64,000 nt of DNA from Burkholderiaceae bacterium (GTDB taxonomy: Bacteria > Pseudomonadota > Gammaproteobacteria > Burkholderiales > Burkholderiaceae_C). Positions within the stretch are counted from its first letter, which is position 1, and every line of letters begins with the position of its first letter. Positions 12,600-24,248 of this stretch are shown piece after piece. The translations under genes were made by a program, and so were the position numbers. The stretch is taken from NCBI GenBank assembly GCA_004299095.1, contig SCQQ01000074.1, positions 89,141-153,140 of the forward strand. The letters are read 5' to 3'. The notes under the pieces were generated by a model that saw nothing but the letters and a program-made list of their open reading frames with translations, searched no databases and was not told the DNA's origin.

Positions 12600-13128
12600 C
12601 GCGCTTCGGCGCACCCACCGCTTCCTACGCAATCGATGCCAAGTGCGCCTGCTTGGGCAACGCCCGCCGCAACTGGATGCCAAGCATCGCAAGCGTGTTC
12701 CAGCCTGGCACGACGGGCGCCAGAAACGCGGTCGCCAGCACAGCGACCGCGTTTCTGGCCGATGAGCGCGATGGAAAGCGGCGGCAATGTAATCAGCGCA
12801 AGCTGGGCGAGCTCGATCGACAGCCCCGGCCATCGGAGCGCGCGTACCCGCGCAACACCCGGTTTCGCGCCAGCCAGATCGGCGTGCCGCTTTATCGGCG
12901 CATCCCCCGGCGGCAAGCGCGCAGTTACAATCGAGGCCATGTTTGCTGCACGCCAGTTCAATCGGAACATCGCCGCCGTCCCGCGGATCGGCGGGAGTGA
13001 GTGCGCAGCCATCATCAAAAAGACGACCGGCTGATCCAGCCCTGGCTCGTCGTGTGCCCCATCCGGCAGGCGAGCCGGGCGAGAGCGGTGCAGCCGTTTC
13101 ACGGACTTTCACTTGTAAGGGGCCCAAA
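12600..13128. other. 529-bp gap between leuB and asd, possibly with a decayed minus-strand gene
   Basis: No intact gene is convincing here. On the minus strand, two adjoining frames carry membrane-protein-like segments: about 12860-12770 reads [21 protein letters not shown], and after a change of frame about 12765-12627 reads NAVAVLATAFLAPVVPGW and runs to a TAG. Joined, they would look like the end of a small membrane protein broken by a frameshift. The frame change falls at the strong inverted repeat 12719-12759. The plus-strand end of the gap must hold the asd ribosome site (TAAGGGG near 13114-13121). Confidence 0.35.
12719..12759. repeat. Perfect 17-bp inverted repeat (hairpin, 7-nt loop)
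   Basis: Bases 12719-12735 and 12743-12759 are exact reverse complements (arm GCCAGAAACGCGGTCGC) separated by CAGCACA. No run of T follows on either strand, so it is not a standard intrinsic terminator. It could still end or protect the leuB transcript, or be a small repeat insertion into the possible minus-strand gene described for this gap. Confidence 0.9.
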
Positions 13129-14259
13129 ATGAGCAGTGTGGTAGGTTTTGTCGGCTGGCGCGGCATGGTCGGCTCGGTGCTGATGGCGCGCATGCAGGCC
13201 GAGAAAGACTTCGACTTGATCGAGCCGGTCTTTTTCTCGACTTCCGATGCGGGCGGCGCGGCGCCTGCCATGGCGAAAAACGAGAGGCGCCTGCAAGACG
13301 CGAGCGACGTGAATGCGTTGGGGCGCTGCGACATCATCATCACCTGCCAGGGCGGCGACTACACCCACGGCGTCTTTCCCAAGCTGCGCGCCGCGGGCTG
13401 GAAAGGCCACTGGATCGACGCTTCATCCGCGCTGCGCATGGAAAACGACGCGGTAATCGTGCTGGATCCAGTAAACATGAGCGTCATCAAGGACGCCATG
13501 CACCGAGGCAACACCAACTGGATCGGCGGCAACTGCACCGTGAGTTGCATGCTGATGGGCGTGGGCGCCCTCTTCAAGGCCGGGCTGGTCGAGTGGATGA
13601 GCACCGAAACCTACCAGGCCGCGAGCGGCGGCGGTGCCAAGCACATGCGCGAACTGGTCACGCAGTACGGCACCCTGTACGCCGAAGTGAAGGACTTGCT
13701 CGCGGACCCCAGCAGCGCCATTCTGGAAATCGACCGCAAGGTGATCGCCAAACAGCGCGCGCTCACGGCCGAAGAAACCGCGAATTTCGGCGTACCGCTG
13801 GCCGGCAGCCTGATTCCGTGGATCGACAAGGACCTGGACGGCGGCTTCTCGCGCGAAGAGTGGAAAGGCATGGCCGAGACCAACAAGATCCTGGGCCGAG
13901 GCGACGGTTTTTCGCTTCCTGCAATCCCGGTCGATGGCATTTGCGTGCGCGTGGGTTCGATGCGCTGCCACAGCCAGGCGCTCACCATCAAGCTGACCCA
14001 GGACGTGCCACTCGCCGACATCGAAGCCCTGATCGCGGCCGACAACGCGTGGGTCAAGGTCATCCCGAACAACCGCGAAGCGACGATGCGCGGTCTCACG
14101 CCAGTCGCCGTGACCGGAACGCTGGAGATCCCGGTTGGCCGCCTGCGCAAAATGAAAATGGGGCCGGAATATCTGAGTGCGTTTACGGTCGGCGACCAGT
14201 TGCTCTGGGGCGCTGCGGAACCGTTGCGCCGCATGCTGCGCATCCTGCTGGAACGATAA
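13129..14259 (+). CDS. asd: Aspartate-semialdehyde dehydrogenase Asd
   Basis: A 376-residue NADPH-dependent enzyme that reduces aspartyl phosphate to aspartate semialdehyde, the branch point to lysine/diaminopimelate, threonine and methionine. Seen: Rossmann start [15 protein letters not shown], active-site [12 protein letters not shown] (catalytic Cys in GNCTV) and the later [23 protein letters not shown] stretch with the His base. This is the Gram-negative (E. coli-like) class, with two adjacent Cys. The ATG at 13129 follows a TAAGGGG ribosome site; in-frame codons further upstream encode an implausible extension. Confidence 0.97.
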   Translation: MSSVVGFVGWRGMVGSVLMARMQAEKDFDLIEPVFFSTSDAGGAAPAMAKNERRLQDASDVNALGRCDIIITCQGGDYTHGVFPKLRAAGWKGHWIDASSALRMENDAVIVLDPVNMSVIKDAMHRGNTNWIGGNCTVSCMLMGVGALFKAGLVEWMSTETYQAASGGGAKHMRELVTQYGTLYAEVKDLLADPSSAILEIDRKVIAKQRALTAEETANFGVPLAGSLIPWIDKDLDGGFSREEWKGMAETNKILGRGDGFSLPAIPVDGICVRVGSMRCHSQALTIKLTQDVPLADIEALIAADNAWVKVIPNNREATMRGLTPVAVTGTLEIPVGRLRKMKMGPEYLSAFTVGDQLLWGAAEPLRRMLRILLER

Positions 14260-14496
14260 TCCGCCGAACCCGGTCGCGGCGCTGGAAACTGGCTGTATCA
14301 TCGCCGCAGCCCGTCGGGCGGACGGGGGCCGGCAGGTTGCGCGGCGTGTCATGCAAGCCTGGCCCAAGTGCAACGGAATTTCAGGCTCCCGTCCATCTGC
14401 GGCGTCTGCTACCTGCTCTTGGGGAAACCCGGCGTTATGCGAACAAACAGATTCTCAACACGTGAAGACAAACGGGTGCACAAGGCATCCGGCGCG

Positions 14497-16845
14497 ATGC
14501 CGATGACTTGGCTCAGACATACGGTTCTGGCGTCGGTGGCCGCGCTGTCGCTGTTGGGTGTCAGCGTTGATGCCCAGGCACTGGCATTGGGCGCGATCAG
14601 CGTTCAGTCCGCGCTGGGCGAACCGTTGCACGCGGAGATCGAAATCCCCGAAATGACGTCGGAGCAGGCCTCCTCGCTGTCGGCCAGCATCGCGACGCAA
14701 AAGGAATTCCAGGCGAGCGGTGTCGACTACAGCGCCGCGCTCAAAGGAGCGCAGGTCAGCCTGCAGCATCGCGCCAACGGGCAGCCCTATCTGCGCATCA
14801 CGGGGCGCCAGGCGATCAACGAGCCATTCGTCAACATCGTGATCAACGCGACGTGGGCCAACGGTCATTTGCGACGCGACTACACCGCGCTGCTGAACCC
14901 GCCCGGCCGCGCTGCCATACCCGCCGTGACGCCCGCAGAGAGCGCAGCAACGGCGACCATGCCGGCACAAACCGCAGCAGCGCCCATCATCCCGAGCGCT
15001 GCAGAGCAGGTCAGACCTGCGGCGCCACGAAAAGCTCCGTTAAGGCGAGAGCGCGCGAGCATCGCGGCGCCGGCTGCAGAAACACCTGAACGCCGCAAAG
15101 TCACCGTCCGACGCGGCGACACGGCCAGCGGAATCGTGCACTCGGCCAGGACACGCGGCGTATCGCTCGACCAGCAATTGATCGCCCTGCTGCACGCGAA
15201 CCCACGCGCATTCATTGATGGCAACGTCAATCTGGTGAAAGCCGGCGCGGTCGTTCGCATTCCGACCGCCGCCGAGGCCCGCGCCACATCCCGGACAGAG
15301 GCGCGCAAGCTGGTGCTGGCGCAAACGCAGGACTTCCACACCTACCGGCAGCGCCTCGCTAGCAACACCCCGACCAAGGCGCCCGCGAGTACAGTCGTCG
15401 CGCACGCGGCCGAAGGAGCCGTTCAGCCAGCCCACGTCAAAGACGAGCACGCCGCCGCGGAATCCCCGGATCAGCTGAAAGTCTCCAAGGCGGAGGCAAA
15501 AGACTCGAGTGCCACACAAGTGGCTCAATCCCGGGAAGAACACGCGCAAAGCGATCGCGTGGCCGAGTTGAACAAGAACATTCAAGACTTGTCGCAACTC
15601 GAAAAGCAGACCCAGGCGGCTGATAGCGGCGCGGCCCCGGGCAACGGCACGCAACCGGCCGAAGCGGCGGCCAATCAGGACACGAAAGCGAGCGCCGGAC
15701 CAGCAGCGACCGAATCTAAGTCGGGTGATGCTTCGTCGGCCGCGCCAGCCGGCACGAGCAAAGCCGGTACCGAACCGCAGAACGCGGCCGCGCCGCAATC
15801 CGCTGGTGGCGAACAGGCACCCGCCACAGCAACGCCACCGGCTGCAAGCCAGCCCCAAACGGCATCACCGAGCGTGGCCGTCAAGGCGAACCCGCCCCCC
15901 ACACCTGCTGCCGCGCCAGCTTGGTACGACGATTTGACCGATAGCCCCAGCACGCTGGGCCTCCTGGCTGCACTGATCGTCTTACTCGTGGGTTACGGCC
16001 TCTACCGCAAGCGCCGCCACAAGAGCGGGGACGCCGCGGGTTTCGGTGGCATGGATGGTGATGCGGACGCCCCAAAGGCGGGCGGGACATCAACGCCGAC
16101 ACGCACGCAAACCCCGGTCAAGACAAGTGAGCCATCACAACCTACGGCGGCACACGAACTTGCGGGTGCGGCGGCAGCCACGGCCGCTGACGGCGCAGCA
16201 ACCTTCCACACGGTCGAAACCCAGGCCGACGCGACTGCGTCAGCCGTCGACCTGAATCTGGATTTGAATGAACACGATGGCCACGCCCCCGGGATATCTG
16301 CCTCCGACGATTCCGATGTCACCGATTTTCAACCGACGACGCTGTCGATGCGACTCCCGGAACTGGAAACCAAACAGGACGCACCCCAGGCGCCGACACA
16401 GCCACACCACCTGATGGACGACGCGGCCGGCGATCCTGACGTGACCGATTTCCAGGAAACCACGATGGCGCTGCACGCCCCGAGTTCGGGAACAACGGCG
16501 AGCACCCCGCAGGGACAGTCCGGCGCGATCAGCCGCCCGGTTCTGGACGATCTCACATTGCCTGATCTGAGCTTCTCTCCGCCCAAGGCGGCGCCTGCGC
16601 CTGTGCCTGACCGTGGAACGATCGACTTCGATCCCGACACGCTGACTGTAGAACCCGCTTCTCACGGCAGTCCGGCCACCTCGATCGCAGACGCAGCCGG
16701 TGCCCTGATGACCAAGTTGACGCTGGCGCAGGAGTTCCTCAACATCGGTGATACCGACGGCGCGCGCAGTCTCGCGCAAGAGGTGATCGCCGGCGCCAGC
16801 GGCGATCTGAAGCAACGCGCGGAAAAATTCCTGACCAACCTTTGA
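14497..16845 (+). CDS. fimV: FimV-family peptidoglycan-binding protein
   Basis: A large inner-membrane scaffold for type IV pilus assembly and polar organisation. Seen: a signal peptide ([19 protein letters not shown]...), the conserved FimV N-terminal domain ([20 protein letters not shown]), a LysM-like segment about residues 198-256, a long Ala/Pro/Glu/Thr-rich linker, one transmembrane helix about 485-508 ([15 protein letters not shown]) followed by RKRR, an acidic cytoplasmic region with repeated DSDVTDFQ / DPDVTDFQ blocks, and the FimV C-terminal domain ([17 protein letters not shown]). An ATG at 14437 is an alternative start. It lies between asd and truA, as in many beta- and gammaproteobacteria. 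Confidence 0.93.
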   Translation: MPMTWLRHTVLASVAALSLLGVSVDAQALALGAISVQSALGEPLHAEIEIPEMTSEQASSLSASIATQKEFQASGVDYSAALKGAQVSLQHRANGQPYLRITGRQAINEPFVNIVINATWANGHLRRDYTALLNPPGRAAIPAVTPAESAATATMPAQTAAAPIIPSAAEQVRPAAPRKAPLRRERASIAAPAAETPERRKVTVRRGDTASGIVHSARTRGVSLDQQLIALLHANPRAFIDGNVNLVKAGAVVRIPTAAEARATSRTEARKLVLAQTQDFHTYRQRLASNTPTKAPASTVVAHAAEGAVQPAHVKDEHAAAESPDQLKVSKAEAKDSSATQVAQSREEHAQSDRVAELNKNIQDLSQLEKQTQAADSGAAPGNGTQPAEAAANQDTKASAGPAATESKSGDASSAAPAGTSKAGTEPQNAAAPQSAGGEQAPATATPPAASQPQTASPSVAVKANPPPTPAAAPAWYDDLTDSPSTLGLLAALIVLLVGYGLYRKRRHKSGDAAGFGGMDGDADAPKAGGTSTPTRTQTPVKTSEPSQPTAAHELAGAAAATAADGAATFHTVETQADATASAVDLNLDLNEHDGHAPGISASDDSDVTDFQPTTLSMRLPELETKQDAPQAPTQPHHLMDDAAGDPDVTDFQETTMALHAPSSGTTASTPQGQSGAISRPVLDDLTLPDLSFSPPKAAPAPVPDRGTIDFDPDTLTVEPASHGSPATSIADAAGALMTKLTLAQEFLNIGDTDGARSLAQEVIAGASGDLKQRAEKFLTNL

Positions 16846-16885
16846 GAAAGCGGGTGCCGCAGCATCCGCGGCGGCGGTACCTCGC

Positions 16886-17668
16886 GTGAGAATTGCGCTC
16901 GGCCTGAGCTACGACGGCACCCGTTACCAGGGCTGGCAGAGCCAGCCTTCGGGCTTGACGGTCCAGGACCGACTGGAGGCGGCACTCGCGAAATTCGCGA
17001 CCTGCCCGGTTCGGGTGCATTGCGCCGGTCGAACGGATGCGGGCGTCCATGCGCTGATGCAAGTCGTGCACTTCGACACCGACATCGATCGGGTTCCGTT
17101 TTCCTGGGTGCGCGGAACCAATCGCTTCCTGCCCACAGACATTGCAGTTCAATGGGCGCAGCATGTGCCGGAGGTGTTCGGCGCCCGCGCCAGCGCGCTC
17201 GCACGCCGCTACAGCTACGTCGTGCTGGAATCGCCCGTGCGGCCCAGCCTGGATGCGCATCGCGTGGGCTGGAGTTTCCGTGCGCTGGACGTCGATGCGA
17301 TGCGCGTCGCCGCACGACACCTGCTGGGTGAACACGACTTCACATCGTTCCGCGCCAGCGCCTGCCAGGCACCCTCGCCCATCAAGCAAATGGAAACCAT
17401 CGAAATCTCGCGGCGCGGCGCCTACCTGCGCTTTGACTTCCGCGCCAATGCGTTTCTCTACCACATGATTCGCAACATCATGGGATGCCTGATCGCGGTC
17501 GGCCAGGGGCTCCAGCCGCCGGGCTGGATGAAGGCTGTCTTGCAGGCGCGTGATCGCAACGCGGCGGCGCCCACTTTCAACCCCGATGGCCTCTACTTCT
17601 GCGCACCGGTTTATGCGCCGAAGTGGGATCTGCCGGATCGGACCGCCGCCTATGATTGGCTGCCATGA
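16886..17668 (+). CDS. truA: tRNA pseudouridine(38-40) synthase TruA
   Basis: A 260-residue enzyme that isomerises uridines 38-40 in the anticodon arm of many tRNAs. The catalytic Asp is D51 in GRTDAGVHA. Other TruA landmarks: [12 protein letters not shown] at the N-terminus, [16 protein letters not shown] in the middle and [11 protein letters not shown] near the end. The start is GTG at 16886 ([10 protein letters not shown]), 40 bp after fimV. The stop overlaps the trpF start (ATGA), pointing to translational coupling. Confidence 0.97.
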   Translation: MRIALGLSYDGTRYQGWQSQPSGLTVQDRLEAALAKFATCPVRVHCAGRTDAGVHALMQVVHFDTDIDRVPFSWVRGTNRFLPTDIAVQWAQHVPEVFGARASALARRYSYVVLESPVRPSLDAHRVGWSFRALDVDAMRVAARHLLGEHDFTSFRASACQAPSPIKQMETIEISRRGAYLRFDFRANAFLYHMIRNIMGCLIAVGQGLQPPGWMKAVLQARDRNAAAPTFNPDGLYFCAPVYAPKWDLPDRTAAYDWLP

Positions 17669-18405
17669 TCACTGGCGCCCCACCCTCTGCAACCGGCGTT
17701 GACACGGTTCCGACCCGATTCGCGCACACCTGCGTCAAGATCTGCGGCCTGACGCGCGCAGTCGATGTGGACGCCGCCGTGGCCTCTGGCGCGAATGCCG
17801 TCGGGTTCGTGCTCTACCCCGAGAGCCCGCGCTACGTTCCCCCAGAGGTGGCGGCCGGGCTGGCACGGCGCCTGCCGCCGCTCGTCACGCCGGTACTCCT
17901 GTTTGTGAATGCGACGCTGACACAGATTCGCGACGCCTGTGGCCGCTTCGACCGCTGCATCCTTCAGTTTCACGGCGATGAATCGGCGGCGGACTGCGTG
18001 GCCATCGCCACCAGCGTCGGGCGCCCCTTTTGGCGCGCCGCGCGCGTCCCGGCGAATCGGCCATTCGACTTGCTAAAATTTGCCGCTGAATACCGCGCGG
18101 CGCAAGCGCTGTTGCTGGATGCTGAAGTCGCCGGCTATGGCGGTGGCGGCCGCAGTTTTGACTGGTCGTTGTTGCCGGCGAAAATTCCGGCGCACGTGGT
18201 GCTGTCAGGCGGGCTCACGGCGGAGAACGTCCGCGCGGGCATCCGGGCGTTGCGCGGGCGTGGTGCGTCACTCACCGTCGACGTCTCGTCTGGCGTCGAA
18301 GCCACCGATGCCGCCGGACGGCCGCTGAAAGGCGTGAAGGACGCTGACAAAATGCGGCACTTCATCGCCGCGGTTCGCGCTGCCGATGACTCCTGTTCTG
18401 GATAA
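17665..18405 (+). CDS. trpF: Phosphoribosylanthranilate isomerase TrpF
   Basis: Catalyses the third step of tryptophan synthesis, an Amadori rearrangement of phosphoribosylanthranilate. A TIM barrel with VKICGLTR (catalytic Cys) at about residue 25, [22 protein letters not shown] and the C-terminal [10 protein letters not shown] and DVSSGVE phosphate-binding stretches. The ATG at 17665 overlaps the truA stop by four bases. At 246 residues it is slightly long because of an extra N-terminal tail of about 20 residues. trpF-trpB-trpA are grouped here; trpC, trpD and trpE are not in the window. Confidence 0.96.
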   Translation: MITGAPPSATGVDTVPTRFAHTCVKICGLTRAVDVDAAVASGANAVGFVLYPESPRYVPPEVAAGLARRLPPLVTPVLLFVNATLTQIRDACGRFDRCILQFHGDESAADCVAIATSVGRPFWRAARVPANRPFDLLKFAAEYRAAQALLLDAEVAGYGGGGRSFDWSLLPAKIPAHVVLSGGLTAENVRAGIRALRGRGASLTVDVSSGVEATDAAGRPLKGVKDADKMRHFIAAVRAADDSCSG

Positions 18406-18412
18406 CTCCCTC

Positions 18413-19684
18413 ATGAACTACCACCAACCCGATGAAAGCGGTCACTTCGGCCGTTATGGCGGCAGCTTCGTCAGCGAAACGCTGACCTATGCCGTCGACG
18501 AACTGAAGAACGCCTACGCCAAGTATCAGCACGATCCGGATTTCGAGCGCGAATTCCAGGACGAGCTCACGCATTACGTCGGCCGGCCCTCGGCGCTCTA
18601 TCACGCGGCACGCACCAGCCGCGAATTGGGCGGTGCGCAGATTTACTTGAAGCGCGAGGATCTGAACCACACCGGTGCGCACAAGATCAACAACGTGATC
18701 GGCCAGGCCATGCTGGCGCGGCGCATGGGCAAGACCCGCATCATTGCGGAGACCGGCGCCGGCCAGCATGGCGTAGCCACGGCCACCATCTGCGCGCGCT
18801 ACGGGCTGGAATGCATCGTTTACATGGGCAGCGAGGACGTGGCGCGCCAGCGACCCAACGTCTATCGCATGGAGCTGCTGGGCGCCACGGTCGTTCCTGT
18901 GGAATCGGGCAGCAAAACGCTGAAAGATGCGCTCAACGAAGCCATGCGCGACTGGGTGGCCAACGTCGACAACACGTTCTACATCATCGGCACCGTGGCC
19001 GGACCACACCCCTACCCGATGATGGTGCGCAATTTCCAAAGCGTGATCGGGCAGGAGTGCCTGGTGCAGATGCCGGCCATGTTGGCGGCCGACGGCATCA
19101 AGGCGGAACAGCCCGACGCGGTGGTGGCGTGCGTGGGCGGCGGCAGCAATTCGATGGGTATCTTTTACCCGTATATCCCCTATGAAAAGACGCGCCTGAT
19201 CGGCGTGGAAGCGGCGGGACTCGGACTCGACAGCGACCAGCATTCGGCCAGCCTGGAGCGCGGGTCGGTGGGCGTGCTGCACGGCAACCGCACCTACATC
19301 CTGCAGGACGAACACGGCCAGATCACGCCCACGCACAGCATTTCCGCCGGCCTCGACTACCCGGGCGTGGGACCGGAGCACGCGTGGCTGAAAGACACCG
19401 GGCGCGCCGAATACGTCAGTGCGACGGACGATGAGGCGCTCGACGCGTTCCATTACCTGTGTCACGTCGAAGGCATCATTCCGGCACTCGAATCGAGCCA
19501 CGCGTTTGCTTACGCCATGAAGCTGGCGCCGACCCTGCGGTCCGACCAGTCCGTTCTGGTGTGTCTCTCGGGTCGCGGCGACAAGGACATCGAGACCGTG
19601 GCCGAACTGGACCGTCAACGGGCTGTCAAGCAGGCCGAAAAATCCACCGGCCGCGGAAAAGCGGAAGCGCAGTTGAAGTCATGA
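18413..19684 (+). CDS. trpB: Tryptophan synthase beta chain TrpB
   Basis: A 423-residue PLP enzyme that joins indole and serine to make tryptophan, in an alpha2-beta2 complex with TrpA. Seen: [14 protein letters not shown] at the N-terminus, the PLP Lys in [24 protein letters not shown], the phosphate-binding GGGSNSMG loop and the C-terminal LSGRGDKD. The ATG at 18413 ([13 protein letters not shown]) fits the family start; an in-frame ATG at 18386 would overlap trpF by 20 bp. The gene end overlaps trpA by ATGA. Confidence 0.97.
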   Translation: MNYHQPDESGHFGRYGGSFVSETLTYAVDELKNAYAKYQHDPDFEREFQDELTHYVGRPSALYHAARTSRELGGAQIYLKREDLNHTGAHKINNVIGQAMLARRMGKTRIIAETGAGQHGVATATICARYGLECIVYMGSEDVARQRPNVYRMELLGATVVPVESGSKTLKDALNEAMRDWVANVDNTFYIIGTVAGPHPYPMMVRNFQSVIGQECLVQMPAMLAADGIKAEQPDAVVACVGGGSNSMGIFYPYIPYEKTRLIGVEAAGLGLDSDQHSASLERGSVGVLHGNRTYILQDEHGQITPTHSISAGLDYPGVGPEHAWLKDTGRAEYVSATDDEALDAFHYLCHVEGIIPALESSHAFAYAMKLAPTLRSDQSVLVCLSGRGDKDIETVAELDRQRAVKQAEKSTGRGKAEAQLKS

Positions 19685-20505
19685 GCCGTATTCAAACCAC
19701 TTTCGCCGCGCTGCGCGAGCACGGTCGCACCGCGCTCATCCCCTACGTGACCGCCGGATTTCCGTACGCCGACATCACGCCCGCGCTGATGCACGGCATG
19801 GTCAAGGCGGGGGCCGACCTGATCGAGCTGGGCGTACCGTTTTCCGACCCGAGCGCCGACGGCCCCACCATCCAGAAAGCCAACGATCGCGCGCTGCAGC
19901 TCGGCATCGGCCTGGAACACGTGTTGGCCATGGTGAAGGCCTTCCGCACCAAGAATAAAACCACGCCGGTCGTGCTGATGGGCTACGCCAACCCGATCGA
20001 GCGCTACGACCTGGCGCGCGGAACCGATGCGTTTGCCGCGGATGCCGCGAGTGCCGGGGTCGATGGCGTTCTGGTCGTCGACTATCCGCCGGAAGAAAGC
20101 ACGGAACTCGCAGCCGCGCTCAAGCTGCACGGCCTCGATCTCATTTTCCTGCTGGCGCCCACGTCCACGCCAGAGCGCATGGATCAAATCGCCAAAACCG
20201 CGAGCGGCTATGTGTATTACGTGTCGCTGCGCGGGGTGACCGGCTCGGGCGCCATCGACACCGCGGAAGTGCAGGCCATGCTTCCTAAAATCCGCGGGCA
20301 CGTCCAGCTGCCCGTGGGCGTGGGTTTCGGCATCCGCGATGCCAAGACCGCGCAAGCCGTGGGCGCCGTGGCCGACGCCGTGATCATCGGCAGCCGCGTG
20401 ATCCAGCAGATCGAACAGCAGCCGTACGAAAACGTCGCGGCCGCTGCCATCGACTTCCTGCGCCCGATCCGGGTGGCCTTGGACGCGCAACGCAAACCTG
20501 TGTAA
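19681..20505 (+). CDS. trpA: Tryptophan synthase alpha chain TrpA
   Basis: A 274-residue TIM barrel that cleaves indole-3-glycerol phosphate to indole, channelled to TrpB. Seen: [16 protein letters not shown], the catalytic Glu in [16 protein letters not shown], the second catalytic Asp region [11 protein letters not shown], and the phosphate-binding GFGIRD and IIGSRV segments. The start ATG overlaps the trpB stop. Its TAA (20503-20505) is followed at once by the accD ribosome site, so the trp genes and accD probably share a transcript. Confidence 0.97.
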   Translation: MSRIQTTFAALREHGRTALIPYVTAGFPYADITPALMHGMVKAGADLIELGVPFSDPSADGPTIQKANDRALQLGIGLEHVLAMVKAFRTKNKTTPVVLMGYANPIERYDLARGTDAFAADAASAGVDGVLVVDYPPEESTELAAALKLHGLDLIFLLAPTSTPERMDQIAKTASGYVYYVSLRGVTGSGAIDTAEVQAMLPKIRGHVQLPVGVGFGIRDAKTAQAVGAVADAVIIGSRVIQQIEQQPYENVAAAAIDFLRPIRVALDAQRKPV

Positions 20506-20518
20506 GGACATTCACTTG
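20504..20518 (+). promoter_or_regulatory. accD ribosome site and TTG start
   Basis: AAGGA at 20504-20508 overlaps the trpA stop codon and lies seven bases before TTG at 20516. Reading from that TTG gives [13 protein letters not shown], the usual start of AccD, and no ATG or GTG lies nearby in frame. The start is therefore a rare TTG coupled to the end of trpA. Confidence 0.85.
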
Positions 20519-21382
20519 AGTTGGCTTGAAAAACTGCTTCCCCCCAAGATCCAGCACGCGGTCGGGCACCGCCAGGTGCCGGAAGGCCTGTGGATCAAAT
20601 GCCCGGGCTGCGATACCGTCCTCTACAACTCCGACCTCGAGCAGAATCTGTTCGTTTGCCCGCACTGCGGCCACCATCACCGCATGCGCGCGCGCGACCG
20701 CCTGAACGCTTTCCTGGATGCGGATGGCCGCAAGGAAATCGGCCAGGACGTGGTGCCCACCGACGCGCTCAAGTTCAAGGACAGCAAGAAATACACCAAG
20801 CGCATCAAGGAGGCCATGGAAGCCACCGGTGAAACCGATGCGCTGGTGGTGATGAGCGGCGCGGTTCAGTCGCAGGGCGTGGTGGCCGCGGCATTCGAAT
20901 TCGAATTCATGGGCGGTTCCATGGGCTCGGTCGTAGGCGAGCGCTTCGTGCGCGGCGTGGAAGTCGCGGTCAAGCAGAAAGTGCCGTTCATCTCCTTTAC
21001 CGCGACCGGCGGCGCGCGCATGCAGGAGGGCCTCTTGAGCCTGATGCAAATGGCCAAGACCAACGCAGCGCTCACGCGCCTGGCGAAAAAAGGCCTGCCC
21101 TACATCAGCGTGCTCACCGACCCCACCATGGGCGGCGTGTCGGCCGGGTTCGCCTTCATGGGCGACGTGGTGATTGCCGAGCCCAAGGCGCTGATTGGCT
21201 TTGCCGGGCCGCGCGTGATCGAAAACACGGTGCACGTGAAATTGCCCGACGGGTTCCAGCACGCCGAGTTCCTGCAAGACAAGGGCGCGATCGACTTCAT
21301 TTGCGACCGGCGCGAACTGCGCGCCAAAGTGGCTCGCATCCTGGCACTGCTGCAGAACGAACCGACGGAATCGGTCCAATAG
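20516..21382 (+). CDS. accD: Acetyl-CoA carboxylase carboxyltransferase subunit beta AccD
   Basis: A 288-residue subunit that, with AccA, transfers CO2 from carboxybiotin to acetyl-CoA, the first committed step of fatty acid synthesis. An N-terminal zinc ribbon has Cys 29, 32, 48 and 51 (CPGC ... CPHC), followed by the crotonase-like carboxyltransferase core with [10 protein letters not shown] and [13 protein letters not shown]. It follows trpA directly, as in many Burkholderiales, but the folC gene that usually comes next is absent; an opposite-strand yggT follows instead. Confidence 0.97.
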   Translation: MSWLEKLLPPKIQHAVGHRQVPEGLWIKCPGCDTVLYNSDLEQNLFVCPHCGHHHRMRARDRLNAFLDADGRKEIGQDVVPTDALKFKDSKKYTKRIKEAMEATGETDALVVMSGAVQSQGVVAAAFEFEFMGGSMGSVVGERFVRGVEVAVKQKVPFISFTATGGARMQEGLLSLMQMAKTNAALTRLAKKGLPYISVLTDPTMGGVSAGFAFMGDVVIAEPKALIGFAGPRVIENTVHVKLPDGFQHAEFLQDKGAIDFICDRRELRAKVARILALLQNEPTESVQ

Positions 21383-21411
21383 ACGGATCGATCAGGCCCG
21401 ACGCGGGCGGG

Positions 21412-21987
21412 TCAGCCCAGCAACGTGGGCGTGCCCAGCAATGCGACCTGCCACGATCCGAGCACGATTCCGATCACTTGCAAAACCAGCACCGCGACCA
21501 GCGGTGACAGGTCGATGCCACGCAGCGTCGGCAGCGCCCGCCGAATCGGCGCGAGAAGCGGGTCCGCCAGGTGGTCCAGCACGTTCTGGATCAGCGTCGA
21601 ACTGCCGGTCCACGACAGGATGGCGGCCAGGATGATGAGCGCCGTGGCAATCGATATCGCCAGTTGCACCACGCCAAACAAGGCCAGCACCGGCAATATT
21701 CCCCAGGCGCGCGAACCGAGCGCCGCCATCAACAGTGCGAACTGTGCCAACTCCAGCAACCAGGCCGCCAGCAAGCTGGCGGCATCAATGCGATGGCTCG
21801 CCGGCAACAAGCGCGACAGGGGCGCCACGATCCAATCCGAGAACAGCAGCACGATCTGCCCCACGGGGTTGACGAACGACATGCGCCGCCAGCGCATGAG
21901 CACGCGCACCAGGCACGCACCCCCCACCAGGGTGACGCCCGCGCGGAGCAGAAACATGAACACGTCAAACAGCATGGCGACGGCCAC
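21412..21987 (-). CDS. YggT-family integral membrane protein
   Basis: A 191-residue protein with two copies of the YggT module: a helix followed by [25 protein letters not shown], and later a helix followed by [22 protein letters not shown]. Four or more transmembrane helices are visible. The family is linked to osmotic-stress tolerance in E. coli and to cell-division factors elsewhere, but its biochemical role is unclear. It converges on accD with 29 bp between the stops. An in-frame ATG at 21975 is an alternative start. Confidence 0.88.
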   Translation of the reverse strand: MAVAMLFDVFMFLLRAGVTLVGGACLVRVLMRWRRMSFVNPVGQIVLLFSDWIVAPLSRLLPASHRIDAASLLAAWLLELAQFALLMAALGSRAWGILPVLALFGVVQLAISIATALIILAAILSWTGSSTLIQNVLDHLADPLLAPIRRALPTLRGIDLSPLVAVLVLQVIGIVLGSWQVALLGTPTLLG

Positions 21988-22214
21988 CCCAAGTAGTCAG
22001 CGGAAGCGGCAAGCTTAGCCGTTCGCGCGGGACGCTCGTCGAAAAGGCGCCGCTGGGACCCGTCAGTGCGGAAAAATCGGAAGCCGGCGCCCTTCCCCCG
22101 GAAAGATGCCTGAACGCGCTCCGTAAAATCAGCGGTTTGCGAACCGCGCACCGCGGACGCCCTCGTCCGAGCATTTCACTTCGACCAGCCCCGCGCCAGA
22201 CATCACTCCATACC

Positions 22215-23777
22215 ATGAACCAACCGACCGAAAGCGCCGTCGCGTCCAGCACGCCAGGACAGGATGAAAACCGGCTGATCGCCGAACGGCGGGCCAAACT
22301 GCAGGCGCTGCGCGACATTCAAAAAGCCGGTGGGCCGGTTGCCTTTCCCAACGATTTCAAGCCCAAGGATCGCGCCGCTCTGCTCCACCAGGCGCACGAT
22401 GCGGCCGACGGCGCCGAGCTGGAACGCTGCGTGGTCGATGGCAAAGCCATTCAGGCCGGCATCGCTGGCCGCATGATGCTGCGGCGCGTGATGGGCAAGG
22501 CGAGCTTTGCGACGATTCAGGACGGCACCGGCCGGATCCAGCTCTACGTCACGCGCGATGCCATCGGCGCCGAGGCCTACGACGCGTTCAAGCGCTGGGA
22601 CCTGGGCGACATCGTCGCGGCCGAAGGCCACCTGTTCAAGACCCGGACCGGCGAGCTCTCGGTGCACGTCACGCACCTGCGCCTGCTGACCAAGAGCCTG
22701 CGGCCGTTGCCGGACAAATTCCACGGCATCGAAGACCAAGAGCTGAAATACCGGCAGCGCTACGTTGACCTCATCATGGACTCCGCCACGCGCGCGCGCT
22801 TCACGCTGCGCAGCAAAACGCTGACGGCGGTCCGCAACTACATGCTGGCGCACGACTTCATGGAAGTGGAAACGCCCATGCTGCACCCGATCCCGGGCGG
22901 CGCCAACGCCAAGCCATTCATCACGCACCACAACGCGCTCGACCAGGATATGTACTTGCGCATCGCACCCGAGCTCTATCTGAAGCGCCTGATCGTGGGC
23001 GGCTTCGAGCGCGTGTTCGAAATCAACCGCAGCTTCCGCAACGAAGGCATCAGCGTGCGTCACAACCCCGAGTTCACGATGATGGAGTTCTACGCCGCGT
23101 ACTGGAACTATCGCGACCAAATGAACTTCACCGAGCAACTGCTGCGCCACACGGCACAGGCGGCGACCGGGACGCTGCAACTGAGCTACGGCGGCCAGGC
23201 CGTGGACCTGGCGCAACCGTTCCGGCGGCTCACGATCCGCGACGCGATCGCGACGCACACCGATATCGGTGCCCAGCTCGACGATGCCGCCGCGCTGGTC
23301 GACAGGCTGCTGAAGCGTCACGTGCGCGAATCGCGCGAAAAGCTCGAGCGCATGAGCCTCGCGCGGCTGCAAGTGATGTACTTCGAGGAAACGGTCGAAG
23401 AACAGCTCTGGCAGCCCACGTTCATCATGAACCACCCCACCGAAATCAGCCCGCTCGCGCGCGCGAGCGACACCGAACCGGAAATCACCGAGCGCTTCGA
23501 GCTCTACATCACGGGGCGCGAGATGGCCAACGGTTTCTCGGAGCTGAACGACGCCGAAGATCAGGCTGCGCGCTTTCGCGCCCAAGCCACCGCCAAAGAG
23601 GCGGGCGACGACGAAGCCATGTACTACGACGCCGACTTCGTGCGCGCGCTCGAATACGGCATGCCGCCCACCTCGGGCTGCGGCGTGGGCTTGGACCGGC
23701 TGATGATGCTGCTCACCGACAGCCCCAGCATTCGCGACGTGATCCTGTTCCCGACGCTCCGGCGCGAAGCCGATTGA
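22215..23777 (+). CDS. lysS: Lysine--tRNA ligase LysS (class II)
   Basis: A 520-residue class IIb aminoacyl-tRNA synthetase that charges tRNA-Lys. The N-terminal OB-fold anticodon domain (about 60-190) contains [20 protein letters not shown]; the catalytic domain carries motif 1 ([21 protein letters not shown]), motif 2 ([17 protein letters not shown]) and motif 3 ([13 protein letters not shown]). The ATG at 22215 starts a charged tail of about 35 residues before the conserved part. It stands alone between opposite-strand genes. Confidence 0.97.
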   Translation: MNQPTESAVASSTPGQDENRLIAERRAKLQALRDIQKAGGPVAFPNDFKPKDRAALLHQAHDAADGAELERCVVDGKAIQAGIAGRMMLRRVMGKASFATIQDGTGRIQLYVTRDAIGAEAYDAFKRWDLGDIVAAEGHLFKTRTGELSVHVTHLRLLTKSLRPLPDKFHGIEDQELKYRQRYVDLIMDSATRARFTLRSKTLTAVRNYMLAHDFMEVETPMLHPIPGGANAKPFITHHNALDQDMYLRIAPELYLKRLIVGGFERVFEINRSFRNEGISVRHNPEFTMMEFYAAYWNYRDQMNFTEQLLRHTAQAATGTLQLSYGGQAVDLAQPFRRLTIRDAIATHTDIGAQLDDAAALVDRLLKRHVRESREKLERMSLARLQVMYFEETVEEQLWQPTFIMNHPTEISPLARASDTEPEITERFELYITGREMANGFSELNDAEDQAARFRAQATAKEAGDDEAMYYDADFVRALEYGMPPTSGCGVGLDRLMMLLTDSPSIRDVILFPTLRREAD

Positions 23778-23836
23778 GCAAACCCGCCGCGCGCCCGGCC
23801 TGCGGCGCGGGAGCGGGAGCGAACCGGTAGAGCCGT

Positions 23837-24217
23837 TCAGGAATTCTCTTTGTCGGACACGTCGCGCCAGTTCACGTCTTGCACCGAGTCATCGGCGGTG
23901 GTGGCCTGAACCGCATCGGCGCGCGGCGTGGTCGAGCGCTTTTTCCCCGGCGTCTGCGGCCAGCGGCCGCGCATCAAATCGCGGTAATGGCGCCAGAGCA
24001 GCGCCACGGTCGAAGGCCGGCCCGTGATCCAACCCCGGATCAGGCTGAAAGCAATCAAGACCACGAGCCAGATCAGCACGCTGGCGATGAAGACCAGGCC
24101 AACCAGCGCCACCAGCATCCATCCCATCCAGGCGACGATCCAGCCCACGATCCCGCCCAGCGGCGCAGCGGAAAAGCCCGATGGCTGCGGTAACGAAGGA
24201 CGACGTGGATCAGTCAT
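23837..24217 (-). CDS. Small membrane protein of unknown function
   Basis: A 126-residue protein: a Pro-rich N-terminus (MTDPRRPSLPQPSGF), then about 45 hydrophobic residues that could form one long or two short transmembrane helices (IVGWIVAWMGWMLVALVGLV... LVVLIAFSLIRGW), then a basic and polar tail with a cluster of charged residues (VNWRDVSDKENS) at the end. It resembles uncharacterised short proteins found next to nagZ in some betaproteobacteria, but I recognise no named family. It starts 31 bp after the nagZ stop, so it may share that transcript. Confidence 0.65.
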   Translation of the reverse strand: MTDPRRPSLPQPSGFSAAPLGGIVGWIVAWMGWMLVALVGLVFIASVLIWLVVLIAFSLIRGWITGRPSTVALLWRHYRDLMRGRWPQTPGKKRSTTPRADAVQATTADDSVQDVNWRDVSDKENS

Positions 24218-24248
24218 AACGGGTGGGATTCCGAGGTCGACGCAGAGT

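Noticed and set aside
11241..13343. A 700-codon minus-strand open frame across leuD, leuB and the start of asd
   Set aside because: Antisense to three well-supported genes and without motifs. Only its intergenic part was considered, separately, as a possible broken gene.
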